Position numbers and translations under genes: made by a program
Assembly: GCF_042879035.1 (NCBI RefSeq)
Contig: NZ_JBIAOU010000017.1
Coordinates: 33,922 to 97,921 of the forward strand
Origin: Rhodococcus_G sp042879035
Lineage (GTDB): Bacteria; Actinomycetota; Actinomycetes; Mycobacteriales; Mycobacteriaceae
Direction: 5' to 3'
Length of the DNA stretch: 64,000 nucleotides
Shown: one piece after another, positions 9,291 to 17,926 of the stretch
Position numbering within the stretch: the first letter of the stretch is position 1
Layout of the letters: every line of letters starts with the position of its first letter
Notes under the pieces: generated by a model
The model's database searches: none
What the model saw: only the letters and a program-made list of their open reading frames with translations
Told to the model about the DNA's origin: nothing

Positions 9291-10472
9291 ATGCCCGATT
9301 GGGATTACACCACCGACTTCCTCGTCGTCGGGAGCGGTGGCGGCCTGGCCGGAGCGCTGCGCGCGAGCGCGCTCGGGGGACGACTGCGGGGAAAGAAGTA
9401 CCTCACCAACGGTGCCGCATTGATCGCGCACCTGCTGTCCGCGTTGCTCGATCGCGGTGTACCGATCTGGATCAACACAGCTCTGGTCGACCTTGTCGTC
9501 GAGGAGGGTCGGGTGGTCGGTGCAGTGATCGAGAAGGACGGGCGGACGATGCGTGTCCGTACCCGTGACGCGGTGCTGCTCGCGGCGGGCGGATTCGCCC
9601 AGAACGCGGCGATGCGTGAGGAGTTCTCCGCGAATCAACCCGGCCGCCCCGAGTGGTCGAGCGCGAACCCCGGAGACACCGGCGAGGTCATCCGAATCGC
9701 GATGGCTCATGGCGCCGCCACCGACATGATGGACGAGGCCTGGTGGATTCCCTCGTGGCTCATGCCGAACGGCAGGCCGGCCATGACCATCAGTGAGCGA
9801 AGCAAACCCGGGTCGATCATGGTCGATGCGCACGGCAACCGGTACACCAACGAGGCGGCTGCATATCAGGAAACGGGACAGCAGATGTTCGCCCACGACC
9901 GTGCCGGCGGCGGCGCCGTTCCGTCGTGGCTGATCATCGACTCCTTCCACAGGTCCCGCTACACCTTCGGATTCGCACCTCCGGGCCCGTTTCCGCGGGA
10001 ATTGATCTCGAGCGGCGTGATCAAGCGCAGTGACACCCTCGAAGACCTTGCACAGCAGTGCGGTATCGAAGCCACCGCCCTGGTCAAGACGGTGGATCGG
10101 TTCAACGGGTTCGCGGTGACCGGCGTCGACGAGGACTTCCATCGTGGCGAGGGAGCGCACGAGCGTTACCAAGGCGACAGCACGCACAAGCCGAACCCCT
10201 GCCTGGGTCCGATTGCGAAGGCCCCCTTCTACGCCGTGCAGATCTACCCCGGCGATCTCGGAACCAACGGCGGCCTCCTGTGTGACGCCAACGGACAGGT
10301 CGTGAACCGCGACGGTGATCCGATCCCGGGCCTGTACGCCGCGGGCAACTGCACGGCATCGGTCATGGGACGCAAGTACCTCGGCGCCGGAGCCACCATC
10401 GGACCCTCCACGATCTTCGCCTATCGCGCCGCCAACCACGCCGACGCGGTCTCGATCCGGAGCGACATCTGA
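9291..10472 (+). pseudogene. 3-Ketosteroid dehydrogenase-like flavoprotein with a large in-frame deletion
   Basis: The 393-residue product matches the fumarate reductase/3-ketosteroid-1-dehydrogenase (KstD) family at both ends. The N-terminus has DYTTDFLVVGSGGGLAGALR (FAD Rossmann motif). The remainder runs from GKKYLTNGAALIAHLLSAL through FYAVQIYPGDLGTNGGLL to GLYAAGNCTASVMGRKYLGAG and GATIGP. Family members are about 510-570 residues. Directly after ASALG (residue 29) the sequence jumps to GRLRGKKYLTNG, which in intact enzymes lies roughly 170-190 residues later. The missing part includes the rest of the nucleotide-binding fold and the first catalytic-region tyrosine known in KstD enzymes. 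The reading frame stays open, so the deletion is in-frame, but activity is unlikely. Confidence 0.75.
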
Positions 10473-10502
10473 GCCGGTGACGACTCGAGCGGCTCAGCCG
10501 CC

Positions 10503-10544
10503 GTCCTCGGCGCCCGGACCCGGCTGGGGCCGGGCGCCGAGGAC
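10503..10544. terminator. Bidirectional terminator hairpin
   Basis: Perfect 15-base arms GTCCTCGGCGCCCGG and CCGGGCGCCGAGGAC are separated by 12 bases. The hairpin sits between the convergent genes ending at 10472 (+) and 10546 (-), so it can serve both. Confidence 0.85.
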
Positions 10545-10545
10545 G

Positions 10546-10968
10546 TCAACCCATGGCATTCGTGCCGTCGGAGAGCACCGGCGAGAGGAACCCGAACACG
10601 TTGCCGTCGGGGTCGACCAGGTAGGCGAGCCGGCCGACGCCCGGCATGTCGTTGGGAGCAATCGCTTCCGTACCGCCCAACTCGAGCCCGCGCGCGAACG
10701 TGCCGTCGACATCCTCGACGGCAACCACGACGGTGGATCCGCTGACGGGTGCACCCGGCTCCGGCCGAGGCCCCCGGCGCTGCGTGAGCCCGCCGTTGAT
10801 CCCGACCTCGGGAGCGCCCGGTGACGCCTCCTCACCGCCGGTGACGATCAACCAGTAGGGCATCTCGCCGAACTGCCGGAACGACCAGCCCAACAGCTCC
10901 GAGTAGAAGTCGATGAGCCGCTGCGGCTCCGACGCATGAATCTCGAAGTGCACAACCGGGTTCGACAT
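10546..10968 (-). CDS. VOC/glyoxalase-superfamily protein
   Basis: A 140-residue protein with two beta-alpha-beta-beta-beta halves of the vicinal oxygen chelate fold. The first begins VVHFEIHASEPQRLIDFYSE, where His7 is a likely metal ligand. The second ends GRLAYLVDPDGNVFGFLSP, containing the DPDGNVFG signature of glyoxalase/bleomycin-resistance-like proteins. These proteins bind or transform small molecules around a divalent metal; the substrate here is unknown. It stands alone, convergent with the truncated flavoprotein gene. Confidence 0.9.
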   Translation of the reverse strand: MSNPVVHFEIHASEPQRLIDFYSELLGWSFRQFGEMPYWLIVTGGEEASPGAPEVGINGGLTQRRGPRPEPGAPVSGSTVVVAVEDVDGTFARGLELGGTEAIAPNDMPGVGRLAYLVDPDGNVFGFLSPVLSDGTNAMG

Positions 10969-11286
10969 GATGCCTCCGTTGGTCGGTTCGTCCGAACCCT
11001 ACGCCTCCACACCGCCGACTCACCGTTGGTCGAGGATCGCCGACGACTGACGCGGCCGTGTCCTCGCGCTGGACGAGGGACTGCTGCGGAGCCGAACCCA
11101 CAACAGTTTGCGGCAACCGTCGGGTCGTGACCGGCCCGCTCGGTCGAGTTCACGAGTAAATCGACTGTTTGCGAACCGGTTTCACGAATCGCAACAACAT
11201 CGTGACCGTGGCACCATACCCGCGAACACACACCACGGCTACGTTCGAGCAACACCGAAGCTTCCACGAGCCGGAAGGATTCACCG
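10969..11286. other. 318-base intergenic region; promoters only
   Basis: The region lies between the divergent VOC gene (start 10968) and the DUF2510 gene (start 11287) and must hold both promoters. No convincing -10/-35 pair, small ORF or RNA is seen. GAGCCGGAAGGATTCACCG just before 11287 contains the ribosome-binding site GGAAGGA. Confidence 0.5.
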
Positions 11287-11901
11287 ATGTCAGACACGTC
11301 CAATCCCGGCGGCACCGGTTCACCTGGCCCCGGCTACTACTCCGACCCGTCCGGCGTAATGCGATGGTGGGACGGGACCCAGTGGACCGATCGTGTGCAG
11401 AGTGGCGGGCCACCCCCGCCGGCACCCCAACCACCGAAGAAGTCGCACACGCTGCGCAACGTCGTGCTTGTACTGGTCGCGTTGTGCGTGCTGGCGATCG
11501 GCGGCTGCTTCGCCTTCCTTGGCGTCGCCGCGAATGAAGTGAACGAGGCGATCGAAACGGCGGACGCGGAAGACGCCGCGCCCGGCGGCCCGGACAATCC
11601 CCTGACGATCACCGAGGGTCAACCGTTTGAGGTGTCTGGGTTCCAGTACGCACCCGGATGGTCCGTCACCGAGGACGCGCTCGGTTATGCCCAGGTGGAA
11701 GGTCTCAAGGTCACCAATACGCGGGACGACAAAGACGGTGCGATCGTAGAGATCAAGTTCATGAACGGCAGCGAGGTCGTGGCGCTCGTAGACTGCACGA
11801 CCGAACAGATTCCTGTCGGTCAGACAACCTCCCTGAACTGCTTCGGTGGCGACGAGTTCCCAGCGGAATACGACAGGATCACCATCAACGACACCTTCTG
11901 A
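11287..11901 (+). CDS. DUF2510 membrane-anchored protein
   Basis: The 204-residue protein has an N-terminal DUF2510 module (GYYSDPSGVMRWWDGTQWTD, residues about 16-35) with the conserved tryptophans. A Pro-rich linker, one transmembrane helix at about residues 57-80 (VVLVLVALCVLAIGGCFAFL) and an extracytoplasmic domain follow. The outer domain carries two cysteines (DCTTEQ and LNCFGG) and is probably an immunoglobulin-like fold. DUF2510 modules occur in actinobacterial membrane proteins of unknown role. The start at 11287 has a good ribosome-binding site. The gene is monocistronic and its function is unknown. Confidence 0.85.
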   Translation: MSDTSNPGGTGSPGPGYYSDPSGVMRWWDGTQWTDRVQSGGPPPPAPQPPKKSHTLRNVVLVLVALCVLAIGGCFAFLGVAANEVNEAIETADAEDAAPGGPDNPLTITEGQPFEVSGFQYAPGWSVTEDALGYAQVEGLKVTNTRDDKDGAIVEIKFMNGSEVVALVDCTTEQIPVGQTTSLNCFGGDEFPAEYDRITINDTF

Positions 11902-11918
11902 GGCGTTGCGGCGCCTCA
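11899..11918 (+). terminator. Short hairpin after the DUF2510 gene
   Basis: TGAGGCG-TTGCGG-CGCCTCA begins on the stop codon of the DUF2510 gene. The stem is seven base pairs with no T run, so it is only a weak terminator candidate. Confidence 0.45.
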
Positions 11919-12044
11919 CACGACAGCTTCACGCAGTCGTCCGGACGGTGATCGAGTCGCCGAAATCCGTCCGGCCGCCGCGGTCGGCATGCCGCTCAGG
12001 GCACGATCGACCGCGGCAGGGACCACACGCAGTCCGTCAGCCGG

Positions 12045-12686
12045 TCACTTTCGCCAGAACAGGTGGTGGGTGACGCCGCTCGGGCTGGGTACGACGTCGA
12101 GGTGGAACCGGTCCAGCAGCTCGTCGGGTGACTCCCAGAGCCGCAGCCCGGATCCGAACGTCACGGGTGAGACCGCGACGTGCATGGTGTCGACGAGGTC
12201 GGCATCGAGGAACTCCCGGATGGTGGTGACCCCGCCGCCGAGCCGGACGTCCCTCCCCTGCGCGGCCGCACGCGCCTCCTCGAGGACGGCGGCCGGCTCA
12301 CCCTCGACGAAGTGGAACGTGGTGTCGGAGAGGGTGATGGACGGACGCTCGTGGTGGGTCATGACGAACACCGGTGTCCGGAACGGAGGCTCATCCCCCC
12401 ACCATCCGCGCCATTCGAGGTCCGTCCAGGGTCCGCGGTGGGGCCCGAACTTGTTGCGGCCCATGATCTCGGTGCCGATGTTGCGTGCGTAGTCCCGGGT
12501 GAGGTAGTCGTCGAGGCCGCAGCTTCCGCCGGGGTCGGTGCGCATCGGCCAGCTGGCCGTGGCGCCGGCCCAGGCGAACATCTCGCCGGGATCGAGCCCG
12601 AACGGGCTCTCCAGGCTCTGGTGCGCACCGGCACCGATGCCGTCACTGGAGACGGTGAAGTTCTGAACCCTCAGCAGCTGCGTCAC
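12045..12686 (-). CDS. RibD C-terminal / dihydrofolate-reductase-fold protein
   Basis: A 213-residue protein with the RibD_C/DHFR-like reductase fold. MGRNKFGPHRGPW is the typical first strand-loop after an N-terminal strand. PVFVMTHHERPSI and VRLGGGVTTIREFLDADLVD are the conserved NADP-contacting segments, and the end FGSGLRLW is also family-typical. Stand-alone members of this family are usually annotated 'dihydrofolate reductase family protein' and their reactions are mostly unknown. The start codon is GTG at 12686 (VTQLLRVQNFTV). It lies convergent to the DUF2510 gene. Confidence 0.9.
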   Translation of the reverse strand: MTQLLRVQNFTVSSDGIGAGAHQSLESPFGLDPGEMFAWAGATASWPMRTDPGGSCGLDDYLTRDYARNIGTEIMGRNKFGPHRGPWTDLEWRGWWGDEPPFRTPVFVMTHHERPSITLSDTTFHFVEGEPAAVLEEARAAAQGRDVRLGGGVTTIREFLDADLVDTMHVAVSPVTFGSGLRLWESPDELLDRFHLDVVPSPSGVTHHLFWRK

Positions 12687-12801
12687 TCGCTTCTCCGCAC
12701 TCTCGACCGATCGTTACGGGGGTTCAGACTGTCCGTGGCCGGGCAACTCATCGGTGAACCGGCGCGTGCCGCGTGTCGAGGGCACTCGCCACGATGGTCA
12801 C

Positions 12802-12846
12802 AAAAGAAAACGAGGCCACACACTGTTTCCAGTATGTGACCTCGTT
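12802..12846 (-). terminator. Rho-independent terminator of tRNA-Leu
   Basis: On the minus strand a 17-base stem (AACGAGG... paired with ...CCTCGTT, a few mismatches) with loop GAAA is followed by TTTTCTTTTG. It lies 25 bases beyond the tRNA 3' end and is a textbook intrinsic terminator. Confidence 0.88.
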
Positions 12847-12870
12847 CTGTGCAGTTCGTGGAACTGCTCG

Positions 12871-12956
12871 TGGTGGGCGAAGGGGGACTTGAACCCCCAC
12901 GTCCCGAAGGACACTGGCACCTGAAGCCAGCGCGTCTGCCATTCCGCCACTCGCCC
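12871..12956 (-). tRNA. tRNA-Leu (anticodon CAG)
   Basis: The minus strand reads GGGCGAGTGGCGGAATGGCA as acceptor and D arm, an anticodon stem-loop with CTTCAGGTG (anticodon CAG), a long variable arm (TGTCCTTCGGGACG), T arm GGGGGTTCAAGTCCCCC and acceptor TTCGCCC, then A and an encoded CCA (12871-12873). The long variable arm and anticodon identify tRNA-Leu. In M. tuberculosis a leucine tRNA also lies next to fhaA. Confidence 0.96.
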
Positions 12957-13115
12957 GAGCGACGACGAAACACTAGCACGACTCCTGCAGAAAACACGAT
13001 TCGCCCCCTCGAGCTGGGGTTTTGTTCCGCGCCCGCGTCGTTCGTTCGCATCGCGGATATCATGCAGGGGCGGTCGAACCAGACCGCGACACGCGGGAAG
13101 TCGAGAGGAGGCAGT

Positions 13116-14399
13116 GTGGGTATCGTCCAACGGTTCGAGCGCAAGCTTCAGGGCGCGGTCGGTGACGGTCTCGCGCGGGTCTTCGGCGGCGGCGTCGTTC
13201 CCCAGGAGGTCGAGTCGGCGCTGCAGCGCGAGGCGGCCGACGGTCTGCAGCGACTCGACGGCGATCACCAGCTGGCACCGAACTCGTACGTGATCACGAT
13301 CAACGAGTCCGATCACGCCGAACTCGCCGGGGATCGGGAGCTGAGGGTCAAGGCGTTCTCCAAGCACCTCGAAGGCTTCATCCGCGACCAGGGGTGGCAG
13401 ACCTACGGGCCGATCTCCGTTCGGTTCGAGGCGTCACCGACGCTGCACACCGGCCAGTTCCGGACCCGAGGAGCGGTGGACCCCGATGTGGGCGCAACGC
13501 CGCGACCTCCGTCGGGACAGCAAGTACCCTTACCGCCCGCGACCGCACGACCCTCCGCACCGATGAATTCAGGAGCTGGCCACATGACCCAGAACTCAGG
13601 CTTCGATCCCGCCCGTGAGCCGGCCGATGAGGGTCGGTACCAGCAGGATCGTCCGCTGAGCCACGCAGGCCAGAACGGCAATGCGTACCCGAGCTACTCC
13701 GCGGCCGGCGGCGGCTACGAGCAGCCCCGCAACGGTTACCCGCAGGCCGCCGCCCGGCAGAACGGCACCGAGTACCCGGCGAACCCCTACCCGCCGCAGG
13801 GCGCCGAGTACCAGGCCGAGTACGCCAGCCCGTACCCGCCCAACCCGGACTACCCGGCGAACCCCTACCCGCCGCAGGACGACTACGCGAACCCGTACCC
13901 CCCGAACCAGGACTACCCGCAGGCGGACTACGCGAACCCGTACCCGCCCAACCCGGACTACCCCGCGAACCCCTACCCGCCGAGCAGCGACTACCAGTAC
14001 CCGCCGCAGGGTGGCGAGTACCCCGCGTACGGGCAGCAGCCGGCGTACGGACAGCAGGCGTACGGACAGCAGTACGGCGGCGGCGAGTACGCGGGCTTCG
14101 ACCCGAACCGCACCTTCACCGCGACGTTGCAGCTCGAGGACGGCAGCGGACGCAACTTCCAGCTGCGCGAGGGCCGCAACGTGATCGGTCGCGGCCAGGA
14201 CGCCCAGTTCCGGCTGCCGGACACCGGGGTGTCGCGTCGCCACATCGAGATCCGCTGGGACGGTCAGGTCGCCATGCTGTCGGACCTCGGATCCACCAAC
14301 GGCACCACCGTCAACGGTGCGCCGGTGCAGGACTGGCAGCTCGCGGACGGCGACGTGATCCGCGCCGGCCACTCCGAGATCCTGGTCCGGATCGTCTAG
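13116..14399 (+). CDS. fhaA: FHA-domain protein FhaA (DUF3662)
   Basis: The 427-residue protein has an N-terminal DUF3662 domain (VGIVQRFERKLQGAVGDGLA onward, residues about 1-115). A long Tyr/Pro-rich linker with many NPYPP/NPDYP repeats follows (about residues 210-330). A C-terminal FHA domain carries GRGQDAQ, SRRHIEI and GSTNGT (about 355-400), the phosphothreonine-binding loops. In mycobacteria FhaA is phosphorylated by PknB and binds the pseudokinase MviN to restrain peptidoglycan precursor export. The start is GTG at 13116 after GAGAGGAGG; the open frame upstream runs through tRNA-Leu and is not coding. It is first in the fhaA-fhaB-pstP-rodA-pbpA-pknA-pknB series. Confidence 0.95.
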   Translation: MGIVQRFERKLQGAVGDGLARVFGGGVVPQEVESALQREAADGLQRLDGDHQLAPNSYVITINESDHAELAGDRELRVKAFSKHLEGFIRDQGWQTYGPISVRFEASPTLHTGQFRTRGAVDPDVGATPRPPSGQQVPLPPATARPSAPMNSGAGHMTQNSGFDPAREPADEGRYQQDRPLSHAGQNGNAYPSYSAAGGGYEQPRNGYPQAAARQNGTEYPANPYPPQGAEYQAEYASPYPPNPDYPANPYPPQDDYANPYPPNQDYPQADYANPYPPNPDYPANPYPPSSDYQYPPQGGEYPAYGQQPAYGQQAYGQQYGGGEYAGFDPNRTFTATLQLEDGSGRNFQLREGRNVIGRGQDAQFRLPDTGVSRRHIEIRWDGQVAMLSDLGSTNGTTVNGAPVQDWQLADGDVIRAGHSEILVRIV

Positions 14400-14583
14400 G
14401 GCAAATCGCCACCGTCGGCGTATCGCCACAATCACAGATCAGACAAGCCCATCAGGCGCGACAGCGGAATCCCGTCGGAGTTCCGTATTGTGGTTGGGCG
14501 TCCCCAGCGCGGCCGGTGTCAGCCGGTTCGCGGTAAGACGCTGTCGGCACAACGCCGCTCGCACGAGGAGGAGGTGGACCGCT

Positions 14584-15048
14584 GTGCAGGGACTCATCCT
14601 GCAGTTGACCCGGGCCGGTTTCCTGCTGCTCCTGTGGCTTTTCGTCTGGGCGGTGCTCCGTACCCTGCGCAACGACGTGTACGCCGCGTCGGGCGTCCGG
14701 GTCCCTCCGCGCTACACCCGTAGCTCCTCGGTGCTGCCGTCGTTCGGCAAACCGAAGGTCGCCAAGAACCTGGTCGTGACACAGGGCGCGCTGGCGGGGA
14801 CACGCATCACCCTCGGAACCCAGCCGGTCCTGATCGGCCGGGCCGACGACTCCACCCTCGTCCTCACCGACGACTACGCCTCCACCCGGCACGCCCGCAT
14901 CTCCCCCCGCGGGACCGACTGGTACGTGGAGGATCTCGGGTCCACGAACGGCACCTACCTGGATCGGGCCCGGGTCACGACCGCAGTCCGCGTGCCATTG
15001 GGGACGCCGGTCCGGGTGGGCAAGACCGTGATCGAGCTCCGCCCGTGA
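14584..15048 (+). CDS. fhaB: FHA-domain membrane-associated protein FhaB (FipA)
   Basis: The 154-residue protein has one N-terminal transmembrane helix (LILQLTRAGFLLLLWLFVWA, residues about 4-24), a short linker and a C-terminal FHA domain with GRADDS, STRHARI and GSTNGTYLD. In mycobacteria this protein (FipA) interacts with FtsZ/FtsQ and is a PknA substrate. The start GTG at 14584 follows GAGGAGG (14567-14573). Its TGA overlaps the GTG start of pstP (GTGA, 15045-15048), indicating translational coupling. The 184-base gap after fhaA may hold a second promoter. Confidence 0.95.
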   Translation: MQGLILQLTRAGFLLLLWLFVWAVLRTLRNDVYAASGVRVPPRYTRSSSVLPSFGKPKVAKNLVVTQGALAGTRITLGTQPVLIGRADDSTLVLTDDYASTRHARISPRGTDWYVEDLGSTNGTYLDRARVTTAVRVPLGTPVRVGKTVIELRP

Positions 15049-16472
15049 CCCTCGTCCTGCGCTACGCGGCGCGCAGCGACCGCGGCCTCGTTCGGTCGAA
15101 CAACGAGGACTCCGTCTACGCGGGCGCCCGACTGCTCGCCCTGGCCGACGGCATGGGCGGTCACGCCGCCGGTGAGGTGGCCTCGCAGTTGATGATCGCC
15201 GCGCTGGCGCACCTCGACGACGACGAACCCGGCGACGACCTGCTCGGCAAGCTCGAGGCCGCCACCCGGCACGGCAACGCCGCGATCGCCGAACAGGTCG
15301 AGGAGGAGCCGGAACTCGACGGCATGGGCACCACCCTGACCGCGATCCTGTTCGCGGGCAGCAAGCTCGGCCTCGTCCACATCGGCGACTCCCGCGCCTA
15401 CCTGCTCCGCGACGACACACTCACGCAGATCACCCGCGACGACACCTTCGTCCAGTCCCTCGTCGACGAGGGCCGGATCACCGCCGAGCAGGCGCACACC
15501 CATCCGCAGCGGTCCCTGATCATGCGGGCGTTGACCGGCAACGAGATCGAACCGACGCTGACGGTCCGCGAGGCCCGCGCCGGCGACCGCTACCTGCTGT
15601 GCTCCGACGGCCTGTCCGACGTCGTCAGCGACGAGACCATCGCCGAGGTACTGCGGACGGGCACTCCCGGAGAGTCGGCGGACCGGCTGATCGAGCTGGC
15701 GTTGCGCAGCGGCGGGCCCGACAACGTGACCGTCGTCGTCGCCGACGTCATCGATCTCGACTACGGGCAGAGCCGGCCGATCGTCGCGGGCGCCGCCTCC
15801 GACGACGAGGACGACAGTCCACCGCCGGACACCGCAGCGGGCCGCGCCGCAGCGATGCGTCCGCCCCGCGCCAACCCGCGCCGGGTGGTCGTCGCCGCCG
15901 AACCCGAGCCGAAGAAGAGCCACAGGCTGCGGTGGATCGTGCTCTCGTTGGGCCTGGTCGTGGCCGTCGCGGTGGGTCTGCTGATCGGCCGGACCCTGAT
16001 CCGGCACAACTACTACGTCGGCGCCGACGACGGCCGCGTCGCCGTGCTGCGGGGTGTCCCGGGCTCGGTGCTCGGTTACTCGCTGCAGGAGGTCGACCTG
16101 GTCGGCTGCGTCACCAGCACCGGCGAACTGAGCCTCGAATCGCCGGACGCCGAGAACCCGTCCTGCACTGTTCTCATGGTCGACGACCTGCAGCCGTCGG
16201 CCCGTGAACAGGTCCGGGCGGGACTGCCGTCGGGATCGCTCGACGACGCGAAGGACCAGATGCACCGCCTCACCAGCGGCGACCTGCTCCCGGTGTGCGA
16301 ACCGACCACGAAGACGCCCACAGCGACACCGACCACGACACCCGCGCCGGCCCCGACCCCCGAACCGGTGCCGGGAGCACTGCCCGCTCCGGTGGCCACC
16401 GCCGAACCGGCGGCACCGTCCCCGACGACGCCCACGCAGATTCCGGGGCAGAACTGCAGGACCGGTAGCTGA
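15045..16472 (+). CDS. pstP: PP2C-family Ser/Thr phosphatase
   Basis: The 475-residue membrane phosphatase opposes PknA and PknB. The cytoplasmic PP2C domain shows all metal-binding aspartate motifs: RSNNEDSVY (near residue 20), LADGMGGHAAGE, GDSRAYLLR, CSDGLSDV and GGPDNVTVVV. A juxtamembrane segment, one transmembrane helix at about 295-317 (WIVLSLGLVVAVAVGLLIG) and an extracellular domain with a Thr/Pro/Ala-rich tail follow. GTG start at 15045 overlaps fhaB. The stop overlaps the rodA ATG (TGATG). The domain order matches M. tuberculosis PstP. Confidence 0.97.
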   Translation: MTLVLRYAARSDRGLVRSNNEDSVYAGARLLALADGMGGHAAGEVASQLMIAALAHLDDDEPGDDLLGKLEAATRHGNAAIAEQVEEEPELDGMGTTLTAILFAGSKLGLVHIGDSRAYLLRDDTLTQITRDDTFVQSLVDEGRITAEQAHTHPQRSLIMRALTGNEIEPTLTVREARAGDRYLLCSDGLSDVVSDETIAEVLRTGTPGESADRLIELALRSGGPDNVTVVVADVIDLDYGQSRPIVAGAASDDEDDSPPPDTAAGRAAAMRPPRANPRRVVVAAEPEPKKSHRLRWIVLSLGLVVAVAVGLLIGRTLIRHNYYVGADDGRVAVLRGVPGSVLGYSLQEVDLVGCVTSTGELSLESPDAENPSCTVLMVDDLQPSAREQVRAGLPSGSLDDAKDQMHRLTSGDLLPVCEPTTKTPTATPTTTPAPAPTPEPVPGALPAPVATAEPAAPSPTTPTQIPGQNCRTGS

Positions 16473-17926
16473 TGTCCGTGTCCTCCGCTCCCTCGGGCGC
16501 ATCGTTCCCGAGCCCGCCGGGAGGTTTCGCTCCCGCGCCCCAGCAGTCCACCCGTCGCGGTACCGAACTGCTGCTGATCCTCGCCGCCATCGCCATCACC
16601 ACGCTGTCGCTGGTGCTGGTCGAGGCCAGCCAGGAGCAGGCCATCACCTGGGACCTCGCCAAGTACGCGCTCGCGTACTCGGCGCTGTTCCTGATCGCCC
16701 ACGCCGCGGTCCGCCGGTTCGCGCCGTACGCCGACCCGCTGCTGTTGCCGATCGTCGCCCTGCTCAACGGGCTGGGGCTGGTCCTGATCCACCGGCTCGA
16801 CCTGGCGGACGCGGCGACGGCGGCGTACTTCGGCCGCGAGGCCCCCTCCCCCGACGCGACCCAACAGGTGTTGTGGACCGCGCTCGCGATCGCCGGGTTC
16901 ATCGCCGTACTTGTGCTGCTGCGCGACTACCGCCTGCTCGCCCGGTACAGCTACACGCTCGGCCTCGCCGGGCTCGTGCTGCTGGTGATTCCCGCGCTGC
17001 TGCCGTCGTCGATGTCGGAGGTCAACGGCGCGAAGATCTGGATCAAGCTCCCGTTCTTCAGCCTGCAGCCCGGCGAGTTCGCGAAGATCCTGCTGATCAT
17101 CTTCTTCGCGTCCGTCCTGGTGTCGAAACGCGAACTGTTCACCACCGCGGGCAAGCACGTCTTCGGACTCGACCTGCCACGGGCCCGCGACCTCGGGCCG
17201 ATCCTCGTCGCGTGGGTCGTCTCGATCGGTGTGCTGGTCCTGGAGAAGGACCTGGGCACCTCGCTGCTGCTGTTCGGCACCGTGCTGGTGATGCTGTACA
17301 TCGCCACCGAACGCGTCGGCTGGCTGGTCATCGGCGGAGCCCTGCTCGCGCTGGGATTCGTCCTCGCCTACCAGCTGTTCGGGCACGTCCGCGTGCGGGT
17401 GCAGACCTGGCTCGACCCGCTCGGCGACTACAACAACACCGGCTACCAGATCTCGCAGTCGCTGTTCGGTCTCGCGACCGGCGGAGTCGCGGGCACCGGT
17501 CTGGGCAGCGGACGCCCGTCGCAGGTGCCGTTCGCCAAGACCGACTTCATCGTCGCGACGATCGGTGAGGAACTCGGCCTGATCGGTCTGGCGGCCGTGC
17601 TCATGCTGTTCCTGATCCTGATCATCCGCGGGCTGCGGACCGCGCTGGCGGTCCGGGACAGCTTCGGCAAACTGCTCGCCGCCGGTCTGGCGTTCACCAT
17701 CGCGATCCAGCTGTTCGTCGTGGTCGGCGGCGTCACCAAACTGATCCCGCTGACCGGCCTGACCACCCCGTTCATGTCGTACGGCGGTTCGTCGCTGCTG
17801 GCGAACTACCTGCTGCTGGCGCTGCTGATCAGGATCTCCGACGCCGCCCGCACCCCACCTGAACCGAAGAAGAAGGGACCCGCACCGATCGCGGACGCAC
17901 CGACGGAAATGTTGAGGCGCACATGA
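16472..17926 (+). CDS. rodA: SEDS-family peptidoglycan glycosyltransferase RodA
   Basis: The 484-residue polytopic membrane protein of the FtsW/RodA/SpoVE family polymerises lipid II into glycan strands during elongation. Family features are VNGAKIWIKL...FSLQPGEFAKI, VLEKDLGTSLLLFG (with the catalytically important Asp after K) and GLTTPFMSYGGSS near the C-terminus. The N-terminal 30 residues are Ser/Pro-rich and cytosolic. It lies between pstP and pbpA with overlaps on both sides, so it is co-translated with its partner transpeptidase PbpA. Confidence 0.96.
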   Translation: MSVSSAPSGASFPSPPGGFAPAPQQSTRRGTELLLILAAIAITTLSLVLVEASQEQAITWDLAKYALAYSALFLIAHAAVRRFAPYADPLLLPIVALLNGLGLVLIHRLDLADAATAAYFGREAPSPDATQQVLWTALAIAGFIAVLVLLRDYRLLARYSYTLGLAGLVLLVIPALLPSSMSEVNGAKIWIKLPFFSLQPGEFAKILLIIFFASVLVSKRELFTTAGKHVFGLDLPRARDLGPILVAWVVSIGVLVLEKDLGTSLLLFGTVLVMLYIATERVGWLVIGGALLALGFVLAYQLFGHVRVRVQTWLDPLGDYNNTGYQISQSLFGLATGGVAGTGLGSGRPSQVPFAKTDFIVATIGEELGLIGLAAVLMLFLILIIRGLRTALAVRDSFGKLLAAGLAFTIAIQLFVVVGGVTKLIPLTGLTTPFMSYGGSSLLANYLLLALLIRISDAARTPPEPKKKGPAPIADAPTEMLRRT

